Of a DNA stretch of 64,000 bases, positions 55,053-63,952 are shown in pieces (positions within the stretch are counted from its first letter, which is position 1; each line of letters begins with the position of its first letter). A program made the position numbers and the translations under genes. Under the pieces are notes generated by a model. That model saw nothing but the letters and a program-made list of their open reading frames with translations. It did not search any database and was not told the DNA's origin. The stretch covers positions 1,612,001 to 1,676,000 of the forward strand of contig NZ_CP120210.1 in the NCBI RefSeq assembly GCF_029369745.1, written 5' to 3'. The DNA is from Amycolatopsis sp. QT-25. Its GTDB lineage: Bacteria; Actinomycetota; Actinomycetes; Mycobacteriales; Pseudonocardiaceae.

Positions 55053-55541
55053 GTGAGGGGCGGCAACTTGGGCAGCTACACCGCAGGCGCACTGTCGTCG
55101 GCAGCGATCAATACCCTTCTGTCGGATTTGAGTCGCGCACGCGCGCAAGGGCAAGTGCTCTGGACGTCCCTGAAGCCCACGACGATGCAGGGGGTGCTCC
55201 AGGTTCACACTGAGGTTGAGGAATGCTCCGACGGGACTTTGCGGGTGTACTTCGTGACCGCTCGTCCTGACCGATTTCATGTTCAGTACCTGGTCAACGA
55301 GGTTCCTGTTCGGCGTCTTGACATAAACGATGATCACCGCGGGCTTCCGCCCAATACGACCCATAAGCACACATACATCCCTCAGACTGGGTCTGAGAGC
55401 ACCTATGTACCGGATGACATCCCGCCGGTACCGTTGGGGCCAACGGTCGCCGAGGGCACCTACCGGCAGGTGTTCGAGGCGTTCGCTTCAGAGTGCTTCA
55501 TCGAGCTACCCGAGGGATACTGGACGGAGCCGAGGAGGTGA
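55053..55541 (+). CDS. DUF6978-like hypothetical protein
   Basis: A 162-aa soluble protein; the start is GTG 55053 or TTG 55068. LRVYFVTARPDRF, PVRRLDIND, then HKHTYI and YRQVFEAFASECFI follow the general pattern of DUF6978-type proteins, which are found in phages and islands next to DUF1828 proteins. Its stop lies 5 bases before the start of the next gene, and that gene's ribosome site (GAGGAGG) is in its last codons. The pair is one operon. Confidence 0.65.
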   Translation: MRGGNLGSYTAGALSSAAINTLLSDLSRARAQGQVLWTSLKPTTMQGVLQVHTEVEECSDGTLRVYFVTARPDRFHVQYLVNEVPVRRLDINDDHRGLPPNTTHKHTYIPQTGSESTYVPDDIPPVPLGPTVAEGTYRQVFEAFASECFIELPEGYWTEPRR

Positions 55542-55546
55542 GAACC

Positions 55547-56347
55547 GTGGACGGATCAAAGATCAAGGCAAGCCTGTTGTCGCAGGTCAACGACGTGATC
55601 GATGTACGTGAATATGGGCACGGGCATCTCCTGACGCTTCCGCTCGCCTTCTACGACAATGATCTGATCACTCTGTTCGTTGAGCCGTACGAGGGCGGTG
55701 TCCGCGTGTCGGATCAGGGGACGACTGCTATGCGTCTCCATATGGCCGACCTGGATCTTGACGCCCCTCGTGTAGCCGAAGCATGGACTCGTTCAGTGGC
55801 GAATCTGGGATCACAGTCAATGGCTACTGATGAGGGCGTGGTTGGCGGCTGGGGCGAGGGCTCGCAAGTGGGCCGACTCGTCCTCAACGTTGCCGAGGCC
55901 GTGCTCCGAGTCGATCAGTTACGCTGGCTCGCCAGCGACCGACGCCCAGTTCGTTTTAGAGATCGAGTCGTGCGCACCATCAGTGCAATCGCAAGCACTC
56001 CGGAGCAAGTGACACCCAACGCTCCTCTGCCGCAGTCCTCGGGCCGCACTAGGCAGGTCACAGCCGCTGTCGGTCCTGACGTGGATAACCGCGTTTACGT
56101 GCAGGCGATGGGAGCAAGCAACCGCGATCAAGCTGCCGAGCACTGTTACTACGTGTTCAAGCACACGCAAGTGCCGCGTGAACGCGTGCTCGCGGTCGCG
56201 GCCGGCCGACGTGACTCGTGGTCCAGTAGCGTCCTCCAGGAGTTGAGCGAGGTAACGGACGTTGCCTTCTATGACGAGCAAGGTGACGTTCAGTCCAAAC
56301 TCAGTAGTCGATTGGCACGCCTCGGAGGAAAGCTCCCTCGCTTCTAA
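55547..56347 (+). CDS. DUF1828-like hypothetical protein
   Basis: A 266-aa protein. GTG 55547 was chosen because GGAGG lies 9 bases upstream; GTG 55538 is also in frame. Residues about 15-65 (DVREYGHGHLLTLPLAFYDND, then VRVSDQGTTAMRL) fit the DUF1828 pattern of a small beta domain. The C-terminal half (LAVAAGRRDSWSSSVLQELS, VTDVAFYDEQG) suggests a second alpha/beta domain as in DUF1829. Pairs like this occur in phages and islands and may be accessory anti-phage or toxin-antitoxin modules; that role is unproven. Confidence 0.65.
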   Translation: MDGSKIKASLLSQVNDVIDVREYGHGHLLTLPLAFYDNDLITLFVEPYEGGVRVSDQGTTAMRLHMADLDLDAPRVAEAWTRSVANLGSQSMATDEGVVGGWGEGSQVGRLVLNVAEAVLRVDQLRWLASDRRPVRFRDRVVRTISAIASTPEQVTPNAPLPQSSGRTRQVTAAVGPDVDNRVYVQAMGASNRDQAAEHCYYVFKHTQVPRERVLAVAAGRRDSWSSSVLQELSEVTDVAFYDEQGDVQSKLSSRLARLGGKLPRF

Positions 56348-56856
56348 GGTTCGGAACCACGTGCGTATGGCGGGTACATGGAGGGCGGCACGTGTAAACA
56401 TTCAGGTCAGAGCTTTGCAGTCATCTCCCTGCTTGTCGCAGGGGCCACGTCGTCTCCGATTGGGCTCGGTTGCCGACGTAGAGCCCGACACGCGTCGGTA
56501 CAGGCTGGCACTCGGTCTATGGCGAAGACTGGCGTTGACCTGCACAAACTGGCAGAATTTGGTACTGAACGCCACTAGGCAACATGGCTGAGCTCTTTTA
56601 ATCCGAGGGAATCTGCAACTCACCGGCGTTGATGGGTTCGTATCGCTGCGGGGGCCACGGGTAGACCACCCGGTCGGGTTACATAGCTGGAGCAGACGAT
56701 GTGACCCCATTTGGCGGGGGCGGGACGGCGTGCTCCAGATTTGCTCCAGCTACTGAACAGTAACTGAAGTTCGGCGTGTCAATTCTCAACGTGAGGTGGA
56801 ACGAAAAAACCGCCCTACCCCGGCTTATGTGCCAGGTGGGCGGTGTTTCGTCACTG
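56348..56856. other. Gap of about 500 bp next to the tRNA; possible attachment region
   Basis: No gene. Near 56731-56749 the octamer TGCTCCAG occurs twice, 11 bp apart, with a GC-rich run before it. Such short repeats are common around integrase stops and attachment sites of actinomycete integrative elements. No integrase gene is present and no second copy of the tRNA 3' end was found in the window. Confidence 0.4.
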
Positions 56857-56929
56857 TGGAGCTAAGGGGACTCGAACCCCTGACCCCCTCACTGCCAGTG
56901 AGGTGCGCTACCAGCTGCGCCATAGCCCC
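56857..56929 (-). tRNA. tRNA-Ala (anticodon GGC)
   Basis: A 73-nt cloverleaf on the minus strand. The acceptor arms are GGGGCTA and TAGCTCC with one G-U pair and discriminator A, the D-arm has GCGCAGCTGGTAGCGC, the anticodon stem CCTCA/TGAGG encloses CTGGCAG, so the anticodon is GGC, and the T-arm contains GGTTCGAGTCC. CCA is not encoded. It marks the border between accessory DNA on the left and core-like genes on the right. Confidence 0.95.
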
Positions 56930-57204
56930 GGAGCGGCTTTGTTCTCCGCATCTCGTGTGTCCATACATTACACCGCCCGCTGGAGCCGTTCACGCGGGGG
57001 TCATCCCGTGCTTCCTCGAACCATAGAACCTGCTTTGACCTGCATGTTTGTACTTATTGATCGTTACCTTGGCAGGGTGAAGGCCGAGTTCGAATCGAAC
57101 GGGGCCGACCTGGTCATACCTCGGGAGGGCGGTCGCGGCGTACCGCCTCCCCCGGACGGGTGGCGTGCCGCGCGCGAGTCTCTGGGCGCTCCGATACTCG
57201 GGTA

Positions 57205-57759
57205 ATGCCTCTCGTCGGTCTCACCGTCGTCGAACCCCGCCTCGCCTGGCCGCTCGCCGCCCTGCGCGGGGGTTTCGCCATCCTGTTCGGCATCCTCGCG
57301 TTGATCTGGCCGGGAGCCACGGTCCTCGCCCTCGCGATCATCTACGGCATCTACGCGATCATCGACGGCATCGGCGGTCTCATGCAGGCCTTCCGGCCGG
57401 GGGACGCCGCTCATCGCGCCGCCTACGGGGTCCTCGGTGCCCTCGGGATCATCGCCGGTGTCCTGGTCCTGATCTGGCCGGGGATCACGGTGCTCGTGCT
57501 GGCGCTGCTGGTCGGCTTCTGGGCGATCTTCACCGGCATCGTCGAGATCGTCGCGGCGATCCGGTTGCGCAAGCAGATCGAGGGTGAGGCGTTCCTCATC
57601 GCGGCGGGTGCGCTTTCGCTGATCGCGGGCGTCGTGATCGTGGTCAACCCGATCGCCGGCGCCTACGGGATCGCGCTCCTGGTCGGGATCTATGCCCTGC
57701 TGTACGGCGTGATATTGCTCGTCTTGGCCTTCCGCCTGCGAAAACTCACCCGAGCCTGA
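57205..57759 (+). CDS. HdeD-like (DUF308) membrane protein
   Basis: A 184-aa protein with six hydrophobic helices arranged as three similar pairs (GGFAILFGILALIWPG, GALGIIAGVLVLIWPG, AGALSLIAGVVIVVNP), the hallmark of DUF308/HdeD. The start is ATG 57205. Family members are inner-membrane proteins tied to acid or general stress in enterobacteria; the role in actinomycetes is unknown. Its 3' end overlaps that of the convergent GNAT gene by 14 bp. Confidence 0.9.
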   Translation: MPLVGLTVVEPRLAWPLAALRGGFAILFGILALIWPGATVLALAIIYGIYAIIDGIGGLMQAFRPGDAAHRAAYGVLGALGIIAGVLVLIWPGITVLVLALLVGFWAIFTGIVEIVAAIRLRKQIEGEAFLIAAGALSLIAGVVIVVNPIAGAYGIALLVGIYALLYGVILLVLAFRLRKLTRA

Positions 57760-58471
57760 ACGCCTGTCGCGCGTGGATCCGTGCCCCGGCGCGGCGCAGG
57801 TTCGACAGGCTCGGCGACCCTTCCGCCGCGGTCGCGACGGCGAAGCGGCGGCCTTCGCGGGCGGCTGCGGTCAGGTTGTGGCGGAGCAACCGCGCCTGTG
57901 CTCCTTTGCCGCGATGAGCCCGTGGGGTGGCGGACCCACCGAGGACGACACCGGATCCGTGCGCGCTCAGGGCCGCGGCGGAAATCGGTACACCGTCCTC
58001 GATGAGCAGCGACCGCCGGAGCCGCGGATCGGCGTGCTCGGCGGCGATGAACGAGGTCACGGCGTCGCCGCTTTCGTACCCTTCGAGCAGGATGCCGAGG
58101 AAGACGTCGATGTCCGGCGCGTCTTCGACGTCCGCGTCCTCGGTCGCGAGTCCGGTGAGCGGAAGGGTCGCGATCGGACGGACACCGGCGGGTACGAGAC
58201 CGGTGCCGTGGGGCAGCCCCGGCGGCAGCACCAGCGTCGGCGGGTCGCCGTCCCAGCACGACGCCCCGGCGAGCCGGACGGCCCGGGGCAGGTTGTCCTC
58301 GGTGATCCCGGAGATCGTGCGCAGGAACCGCAACTCCGGCGCCGTGGCCATGACCATCAGCAGCCCGTCCTCGCGCCAGGCGGCGAAGCGGCCGGCGAGC
58401 CCCGCGGACGTGGCCGCCTCACAGGCGATCACGGCACGGGCATGGACGACTTCTTCGGCTTCGATCAGCAT
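57746..58471 (-). CDS. GNAT-family N-acetyltransferase
   Basis: A 241-aa protein. The N-terminal half is a degenerate GNAT-like domain. The C-terminal half has the acetyl-CoA loop ATPRAHRGKGAQARLL (residues about 182-197) and the usual following helix and strand (GSPSLSNLRRAGARIHARQA). The substrate is not evident. It is divergent from the receiver-reductase gene, 25 bp away, so their promoters overlap. Confidence 0.88.
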   Translation of the reverse strand: MLIEAEEVVHARAVIACEAATSAGLAGRFAAWREDGLLMVMATAPELRFLRTISGITEDNLPRAVRLAGASCWDGDPPTLVLPPGLPHGTGLVPAGVRPIATLPLTGLATEDADVEDAPDIDVFLGILLEGYESGDAVTSFIAAEHADPRLRRSLLIEDGVPISAAALSAHGSGVVLGGSATPRAHRGKGAQARLLRHNLTAAAREGRRFAVATAAEGSPSLSNLRRAGARIHARQAFRLG

Positions 58472-58496
58472 GGTTCGAACGTAATAGGCTGATCAG

Positions 58497-60152
58497 GTGA
58501 GCCAGCCGATCCTCTTGACCGTCGACGACGATCCCGCCGTGTCCCGTTCGGTCGCCCGCGACCTGCGCAGGAGGTACGGGAAGGACTATCGGATCATCCG
58601 GGCCGATTCCGGCGCCGACGCCCTCGAAGCGCTGCGCGAAATCAAGCTGCGCGGCGACGCCGTGGCCGCGATCCTCGCCGACTACCGGATGCCGCAGATG
58701 GACGGCATCGTCTTCCTCGAAAAGGCGATGGACCTGTTCCCGCACGCCCGCCGCGCGCTGCTGACCGCCTACGCCGACACCGACGCCGCGATCCGGGCGA
58801 TCAACGTCGTCGACGTCGACCACTACCTCCTCAAGCCGTGGAATCCGCCGGAGGAGAAGCTGTACCCGGTCATCGACGCGCTGGTGGAGACCTGGCGCGC
58901 GGTGGGGGAGCGGCCGGTCGACGAGATCAAGCTCATCGGCCATCGGTACTCGTCGCCGTCGTTCCACCTGCGCGACTTCCTGGCGCGCAACGCCGTGCCG
59001 TACCGCTGGTACTCCGTGGACGACGACGAGGGCCGCCGGATCCTCGACGCCGCGGACGCGACACCGCAGGACATCCCGGTGCTGGTCACGCCGGACGGCA
59101 CGGTGCTGCGGCAGCCGTCCGGGCCCGAACTCGCCGACGCCGTCGGCCTGTCCACCCGGCCCGTGCGGGAGTTCTACGACCTGATCGTGATCGGCGGCGG
59201 GCCCGCCGGGCTCGGGGCGGCCGTGTACGGCGCGTCGGAGGGGCTGCGCACCGTCATCGTCGAGCGCAAGGCGACCGGCGGGCAGGCGGGCACCAGTTCC
59301 CGCATCGAGAACTATCTCGGCTTCCCCGACGGCGTCTCCGGCGCGCAGCTCACCGACCGTGCGCGGCGGCAGGCACTCAAGTTCGGCGCCGAGGTGCTCA
59401 CCGCCCGCGACGTCGTCGGACTCGAAGCACGCGGTTCGGCGCGCGTGGTCATGTTCGGCGACGGGACCGAGATCGCCGCGCATTCCGTGGTGCTGGCCAG
59501 TGGCGTCACCTATCGGGCGCTGGAGGCTCCCGGAGTCGCCGAGCTCGCCGGCCGCGGTGTGTACTACGGCTCCGCCGCCACCGAAGCGCCCGAGTGCAAG
59601 GGCGAGCACGTGTACATCGTGGGCGGCGCGAACTCCGCTGGCCAGGCGGCGGTGTTCTTCTCCAAGCACGCCACCGACGTCACCATCCTCGTCCGCGGCC
59701 AGTCGCTCGAAGCGTCGATGTCGCACTACCTGATCGAGCAGATCGCCGGGATCGGGAACATCCACGTCCGCACCCGGACCACCGTGGTCGAGGCGCACGG
59801 CGACGATCACCTCGAACGGCTGACCCTGTGCGAGAACGGCTCCACCACGGAGACCGTCCCCACCGGTCACCTCTTCATCTTCATCGGCGCCGCGCCGCGC
59901 ACCGACTGGCTCGGCACGGAGATCCAGCGAGACGACCACGGTTTCGTGCGGACCGGCCCCGATCTGCTCACCGACGGCGGCCCGCCGCCGGGCTGGCCGC
60001 TGGACCGCGACCCGCACTACCTGGAGTCGTCCGTCCCCGGCGTGTTCGTGGCGGGCGACGTGCGGGCGGCGTCGGTGAAGCGTGTCGCGTCGGCCGTGGG
60101 CGAAGGCGCCATGGCGGTCACCCTCGTCCACCGTTATCTGGAGGAACAGTGA
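58497..60152 (+). CDS. Response regulator fused to thioredoxin-reductase-like oxidoreductase
   Basis: A 551-aa protein from GTG 58497. Residues 1-125 form a receiver domain with the acidic pair Asp10/Asp11, phospho-acceptor Asp62 (LADYRMP) and Lys113 (LLKPW). Residues about 225-545 are a FAD/NAD(P)H oxidoreductase of the TrxB fold: GGGPAG (233-238), GGQAGTSSRIENYLGFP, a GGANSAGQAA NADPH motif and VFVAGDVR. The CxxC disulphide of TrxB is missing (the site reads ATEAPECKG), so it cannot reduce thioredoxin in the normal way. The stop overlaps the histidine kinase start by 4 bp; the two form a signalling pair found in many actinomycetes. Confidence 0.93.
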   Translation: MSQPILLTVDDDPAVSRSVARDLRRRYGKDYRIIRADSGADALEALREIKLRGDAVAAILADYRMPQMDGIVFLEKAMDLFPHARRALLTAYADTDAAIRAINVVDVDHYLLKPWNPPEEKLYPVIDALVETWRAVGERPVDEIKLIGHRYSSPSFHLRDFLARNAVPYRWYSVDDDEGRRILDAADATPQDIPVLVTPDGTVLRQPSGPELADAVGLSTRPVREFYDLIVIGGGPAGLGAAVYGASEGLRTVIVERKATGGQAGTSSRIENYLGFPDGVSGAQLTDRARRQALKFGAEVLTARDVVGLEARGSARVVMFGDGTEIAAHSVVLASGVTYRALEAPGVAELAGRGVYYGSAATEAPECKGEHVYIVGGANSAGQAAVFFSKHATDVTILVRGQSLEASMSHYLIEQIAGIGNIHVRTRTTVVEAHGDDHLERLTLCENGSTTETVPTGHLFIFIGAAPRTDWLGTEIQRDDHGFVRTGPDLLTDGGPPPGWPLDRDPHYLESSVPGVFVAGDVRAASVKRVASAVGEGAMAVTLVHRYLEEQ

Positions 60153-61570
60153 GCGTTCTGCCCAGGGAGGAACTGCGCGGGCTCTTCCTGTTCGAGCATC
60201 TCGGTGACGAGCAGCTCGACTGGATCGACGAGCACGCCGTGGTGGAGCAGTACAGCGGCGGCACCACGGTCATGCGCGAAGGGGAGCCCGCCACCTGCTT
60301 CTACCTGCTGCTGTCGGGGGCGTTGCGGATGACGCGGCTCGTCGGCGGCACCGAGGTCGAGACGATCCGGTCCGATCAGCGCGGCGCCTACTGCGGTGCG
60401 ACGCAGTTCTTCGTGCACCAGGAGACCGAACACACCTACGGCGCTTCGGTGCACGCGGTCAGCGATCTCACCTTCCTGACCTTGCCCGCGGCCGAGTTCG
60501 CCACCGAGTTCCGCCGCTGGTTCCCGATGGCGACGCATCTGCTGGAGGGCATGTACCTCGGCTGGCGCAACAGCGACACCGTGATCGGTTCGCGGCGGCG
60601 GCTGCTGGCGCTCGGCGAACTGTCCGCCGGGTTGACCCACGAACTCAACAACCCGGCCGCGGCGGCGGTCCGGGCGACGGCGTCGCTGCGGGAGCGGGTC
60701 GCCGGGATGCGGCACAAACTCGCGATGCTGGCGAAGAAGAACGTCGACCCGGCGCTGCTGGAGCAGTTGCTCGAGATCCAGGAACAGCTGGTCGAGCAGG
60801 TCGCCTCGGCGCCGAAGCTGTCCGCGATGCAGCAGGCCGACCGCGAGGACGAGATCGGTGACTGGTTCGACGGCCACGGCATCGACCAGGGCTGGGACCT
60901 CGCCGACATCTACGTCCGCGCGGGCCTGACCGTGCCGGATCTGAACCGGTTGCTGGACTCGGTGGGGGAGACCTTCCTCGACGGCGCCGTCCGGTGGCTG
61001 GCGTACGCGCTCGAAACCGAGATGCTGATGGGCGAGATCGAGGATTCGACCACCCGCGTCTCGGTGCTGGTCGGCAAGGCCAAGCAGTACTCCCAGATGG
61101 ATCGCGCGCCACACCAGTGGATCGACGTCCACGAAGGACTCGACTCCACCCTCGTCATGCTCGCCGGCAAGATCGGGCCGGGAATCCGGATCGTCAAGGA
61201 CTACGACCACGCGGTGCCGAGGATCCCGGCGTACGCGGGCGAGCTGAACCAGGTGTGGACGAACGTCATCGACAACGCGCTCGGCGCCATAGGGTCCGAG
61301 GGCACGCTGACCCTCCGGACGTCCCGGGTGAACGATCACGTGCACGTCGAGATCGGCGACACCGGACCCGGGATCCCGGCGGAGGTGCGGCAGCGGATCT
61401 TCGAGCCGTTCTTCACCACGAAACCGGTGGGACAGGGGACCGGGCTCGGCCTGGACATCTCCTGGCGCATCGTCGTCGAACGGCACCTGGGCGACCTCCG
61501 GGTCGATTCGGTGCCGGGTGACACGCGGTTCACCGTGCGCCTGCCGGTCTCGGAGCAGTCCGTGATCTGA
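60149..61570 (+). CDS. Histidine kinase with N-terminal cyclic-nucleotide-binding-like domain
   Basis: A 473-aa cytoplasmic protein from GTG 60149. Residues 1-125 form a cNMP-binding fold ([27 protein letters not shown]). The H-box [16 protein letters not shown] holds His164. A long helical linker follows, then the ATPase with [15 protein letters not shown] (N-box), GDTGPGIP and [13 protein letters not shown] (G boxes). There are no membrane helices, so it reads a cytoplasmic signal and should phosphorylate the upstream fused receiver. Confidence 0.93.
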   Translation: MSVLPREELRGLFLFEHLGDEQLDWIDEHAVVEQYSGGTTVMREGEPATCFYLLLSGALRMTRLVGGTEVETIRSDQRGAYCGATQFFVHQETEHTYGASVHAVSDLTFLTLPAAEFATEFRRWFPMATHLLEGMYLGWRNSDTVIGSRRRLLALGELSAGLTHELNNPAAAAVRATASLRERVAGMRHKLAMLAKKNVDPALLEQLLEIQEQLVEQVASAPKLSAMQQADREDEIGDWFDGHGIDQGWDLADIYVRAGLTVPDLNRLLDSVGETFLDGAVRWLAYALETEMLMGEIEDSTTRVSVLVGKAKQYSQMDRAPHQWIDVHEGLDSTLVMLAGKIGPGIRIVKDYDHAVPRIPAYAGELNQVWTNVIDNALGAIGSEGTLTLRTSRVNDHVHVEIGDTGPGIPAEVRQRIFEPFFTTKPVGQGTGLGLDISWRIVVERHLGDLRVDSVPGDTRFTVRLPVSEQSVI

Positions 61571-61709
61571 TTTTCCTTCCATCCCAACGGTTCGGCAGAA
61601 ACTGACGACTTCTTTCGTTCATCGATCGTTCATTTCGAAATGGCTCACCCGCGCGTCAAAAGAGTCGAACGGGCTGAAAGATCGAGCCGGTGAACGAGGG
61701 GGTGGGCCG

Positions 61710-62798
61710 GTGAAACGCCGTCTGTCGATCGGCCTGGCAGTGGTGCTGCTGCTGGCCGTGGTCGCCGTGATCGTCCGGGGCCGCGGCGGTGACGAAAACA
61801 CCGCACAGGGGCCGGATTCGACCACGGTGCGCGGTGTCATCGGATCGGAGAAGCTGGCCTTCTTCTCCGACCGGCGGGTGGTGGAAGCGTTCGCCCGGCA
61901 TGGGCTGAAGGTCGAGGTCGACACCGCCGGTTCACGGCAGATCGCGAGCATGGACCTCGGGAAGTACGAGTTCGCCTTCCCGTCTTCGTCGCCGGCCGCG
62001 CAGCGGATCCAGCGCGACCACAAGGTGACCGGCGTGCACACGCCGTTCCAGTCACCGATGGCGATCGCGACCTTCGAGCCGATCGTCAACCTGTTGAACG
62101 CCAACGGGATGGTGCGCAAGGGCGCCGGGGACTACCAGGTGCTCGACGTCGCGAAGTACCTCGAACTCGCGCAGCGGGGCACGCGCTGGGACCAGCTCCC
62201 CGGCAACACCGCCTTCCCGGCCCGCAAGAACGTACTGGTCACGACCACGGATCCGCGCGAATCGAACTCGGCGGCGATGTACCTGTCGATCGTTTCCTTC
62301 GTCGCCAACGGCAACAACGTGGTCAGCACGCCGGAGGCCGAGGCGAAGGTGCTGCCCTCGGTGTCGAAGCTGTTCATCGACCAGGGTTACACGCAGAACA
62401 GCACCGAAGGCCCGTTCGAGGACTACCTCGCCGCGGGCATGGGCAAGACGCCGATGGCGCTGATCTACGAGTCCCAGTTCGTCGACCGGCTGGTCCGCGC
62501 GGACGGCTCGATCCGGCCGGACATGCGCCTGCTCTACACGGCGCCGACGGTGTACTCGAAGCACACGCTGGTCCCGTTGAAACCGAACGGCGACCAGGTG
62601 GGCAGGCTGCTGGCGACCGACCCGGAACTGGGAAGGCTCGCCGCCACCTTCGGCTTCCGCACCGGGAACCCGCGGTTGTTCAGCGACGTCGTCGCCGCGG
62701 CCAAGGCGCCGGTGCCCGCGGATCTGGTGGACGCCGTCGAGCCGCCGTCGTTCGAGACGCTGGAGCGCCTGCTCGACGCCGTGAAGAAACAGTACTGA
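61710..62798 (+). CDS. Membrane-anchored extracellular solute-binding-like protein
   Basis: A 362-aa protein from GTG 61710 (GAGGGGGTGGG upstream). An uncleaved-looking N-terminal helix (LSIGLAVVLLLAVVAVIV) anchors an extracellular domain with the SBP type 2 pattern (GVIGSEKLAFFSDRRVVEAF, MALIYESQFVDRL). No permease is adjacent. It overlaps the TelA-like gene by 1 bp (stop TGA and start ATG share the A at 62798), so the two work together, possibly in envelope stress or toxic-anion resistance. Confidence 0.85.
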   Translation: MKRRLSIGLAVVLLLAVVAVIVRGRGGDENTAQGPDSTTVRGVIGSEKLAFFSDRRVVEAFARHGLKVEVDTAGSRQIASMDLGKYEFAFPSSSPAAQRIQRDHKVTGVHTPFQSPMAIATFEPIVNLLNANGMVRKGAGDYQVLDVAKYLELAQRGTRWDQLPGNTAFPARKNVLVTTTDPRESNSAAMYLSIVSFVANGNNVVSTPEAEAKVLPSVSKLFIDQGYTQNSTEGPFEDYLAAGMGKTPMALIYESQFVDRLVRADGSIRPDMRLLYTAPTVYSKHTLVPLKPNGDQVGRLLATDPELGRLAATFGFRTGNPRLFSDVVAAAKAPVPADLVDAVEPPSFETLERLLDAVKKQY

Positions 62799-63952
62799 TG
62801 GACGATTTCACGCTCACTCCTCCCGAACCGGTGGAGGCGATCCCGGCCGAGCGGGCCGCGGGCCTGGTCACGCTCGCACCGGAGGTGCACGCCGAGGTCG
62901 TGAAGCGCGCGGAGGGTTTCGCCCGGCGCCTCGAAGCGCTCGACGTCCGGTCCCCGGAGTTCACCCGCGTGCTGGACGAGCTGCTCGCGGTCGGCGAGTC
63001 CGACATGCGGGCGGCGGCGACCGTGGCGGGCGCCCTGCTGGACCGCTCGACGCGGGCGCTGGCGGAAATCGGGTCACCGCACCAGCAGGCGACGGTGAGC
63101 CTGGCCGGGCTCCGGCGGGCCGTGGCGGAGATCGACCCGGCGAAACTGCCGATCACCGGCCGCAAACTGATGGGGCTGATCCCGGTCGCGGGCAGCGCGA
63201 AGAAGGCGCTGGAGCGCTACCGCGCGGCCAACGAGCCGGTGAACGCGCTGATACTGGACCTGCGTGCGCGACAGGACGTCCTGCGGCGGGACAACGCCGC
63301 GCTCAAGGGTGAGCGCGAGCGGCTGTGGGCGACGCTCGGCAAGCTGTCGGAAGCGGCCGCGTTCGCCGAAGCCGTCGACACCGCGGTCGAGCGCCAGGCC
63401 GGGATCTTCGACTTCACCGACCCCGCGCGAGCCAAGTCGCTGCGGGCCGACGCACTGCATCCGATCCGGCAGCGGCACCAGGATCTGCTGACCCAGCTCG
63501 CGGTGAGCGCGCAGGGCTATCTGGCGCTGGATCTGGTGCGGCGCAACAACGACGAGCTGATCCGAGGAATCGAGCGGGCGGTGTCGACCACGGTCGCGGC
63601 ACTCCGGGTCGCGCTGCTGGTGAGCGGCGCGCTCGCCGGGCAGCGCGACGTCCTCGACGAGGTGCGGGCCGTACAGGCCACGACCGAGGGGCTGCTCAGG
63701 GCCAACGCCGAAATGCTGGAACTGCGCAGCGCCGAGATCCGGCGCGCGGGCAGTGATCCGGCGGTGGCGGTGGCGACGATCCGCGAGTCGTTCGAGCGGA
63801 TCCACCGGAGCATCGACGCGATCGACGAGTTCAAGGCGGGGGCCGTCTCGACGATGGCGATGACCGTGGAGGCGCTGTCCGGGGAGATCCGGCGAGCCGA
63901 AGACCATCTGCGCCGCTCTCACGAGACGGCGACGGCCGAGGGGGCATCGTGA
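62798..63952 (+). CDS. TelA/KlaA-family toxic anion resistance-like protein
   Basis: A 384-aa, almost wholly helical protein. The pattern IPVAGSAKKALERYRAANEPVN, then LRRDNAALKGERERLW and LVRRNNDELIRGIERA, is characteristic of the TelA family (tellurite and other stress resistance). There is no membrane segment. It lies in an operon with the binding-like protein upstream and a further gene downstream (4-bp overlap, GTGA). The exact role is unknown in this family. Confidence 0.92.
   Translation: MDDFTLTPPEPVEAIPAERAAGLVTLAPEVHAEVVKRAEGFARRLEALDVRSPEFTRVLDELLAVGESDMRAAATVAGALLDRSTRALAEIGSPHQQATVSLAGLRRAVAEIDPAKLPITGRKLMGLIPVAGSAKKALERYRAANEPVNALILDLRARQDVLRRDNAALKGERERLWATLGKLSEAAAFAEAVDTAVERQAGIFDFTDPARAKSLRADALHPIRQRHQDLLTQLAVSAQGYLALDLVRRNNDELIRGIERAVSTTVAALRVALLVSGALAGQRDVLDEVRAVQATTEGLLRANAEMLELRSAEIRRAGSDPAVAVATIRESFERIHRSIDAIDEFKAGAVSTMAMTVEALSGEIRRAEDHLRRSHETATAEGAS

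Noticed and set aside
58419..61582. Antisense frames of 570 and 482 codons and a 910-codon frame across the reductase and kinase genes
   Set aside because: They overlap two clear, motif-bearing coupled genes and are Arg/Asp/Gly-rich shadows typical of high-GC DNA.
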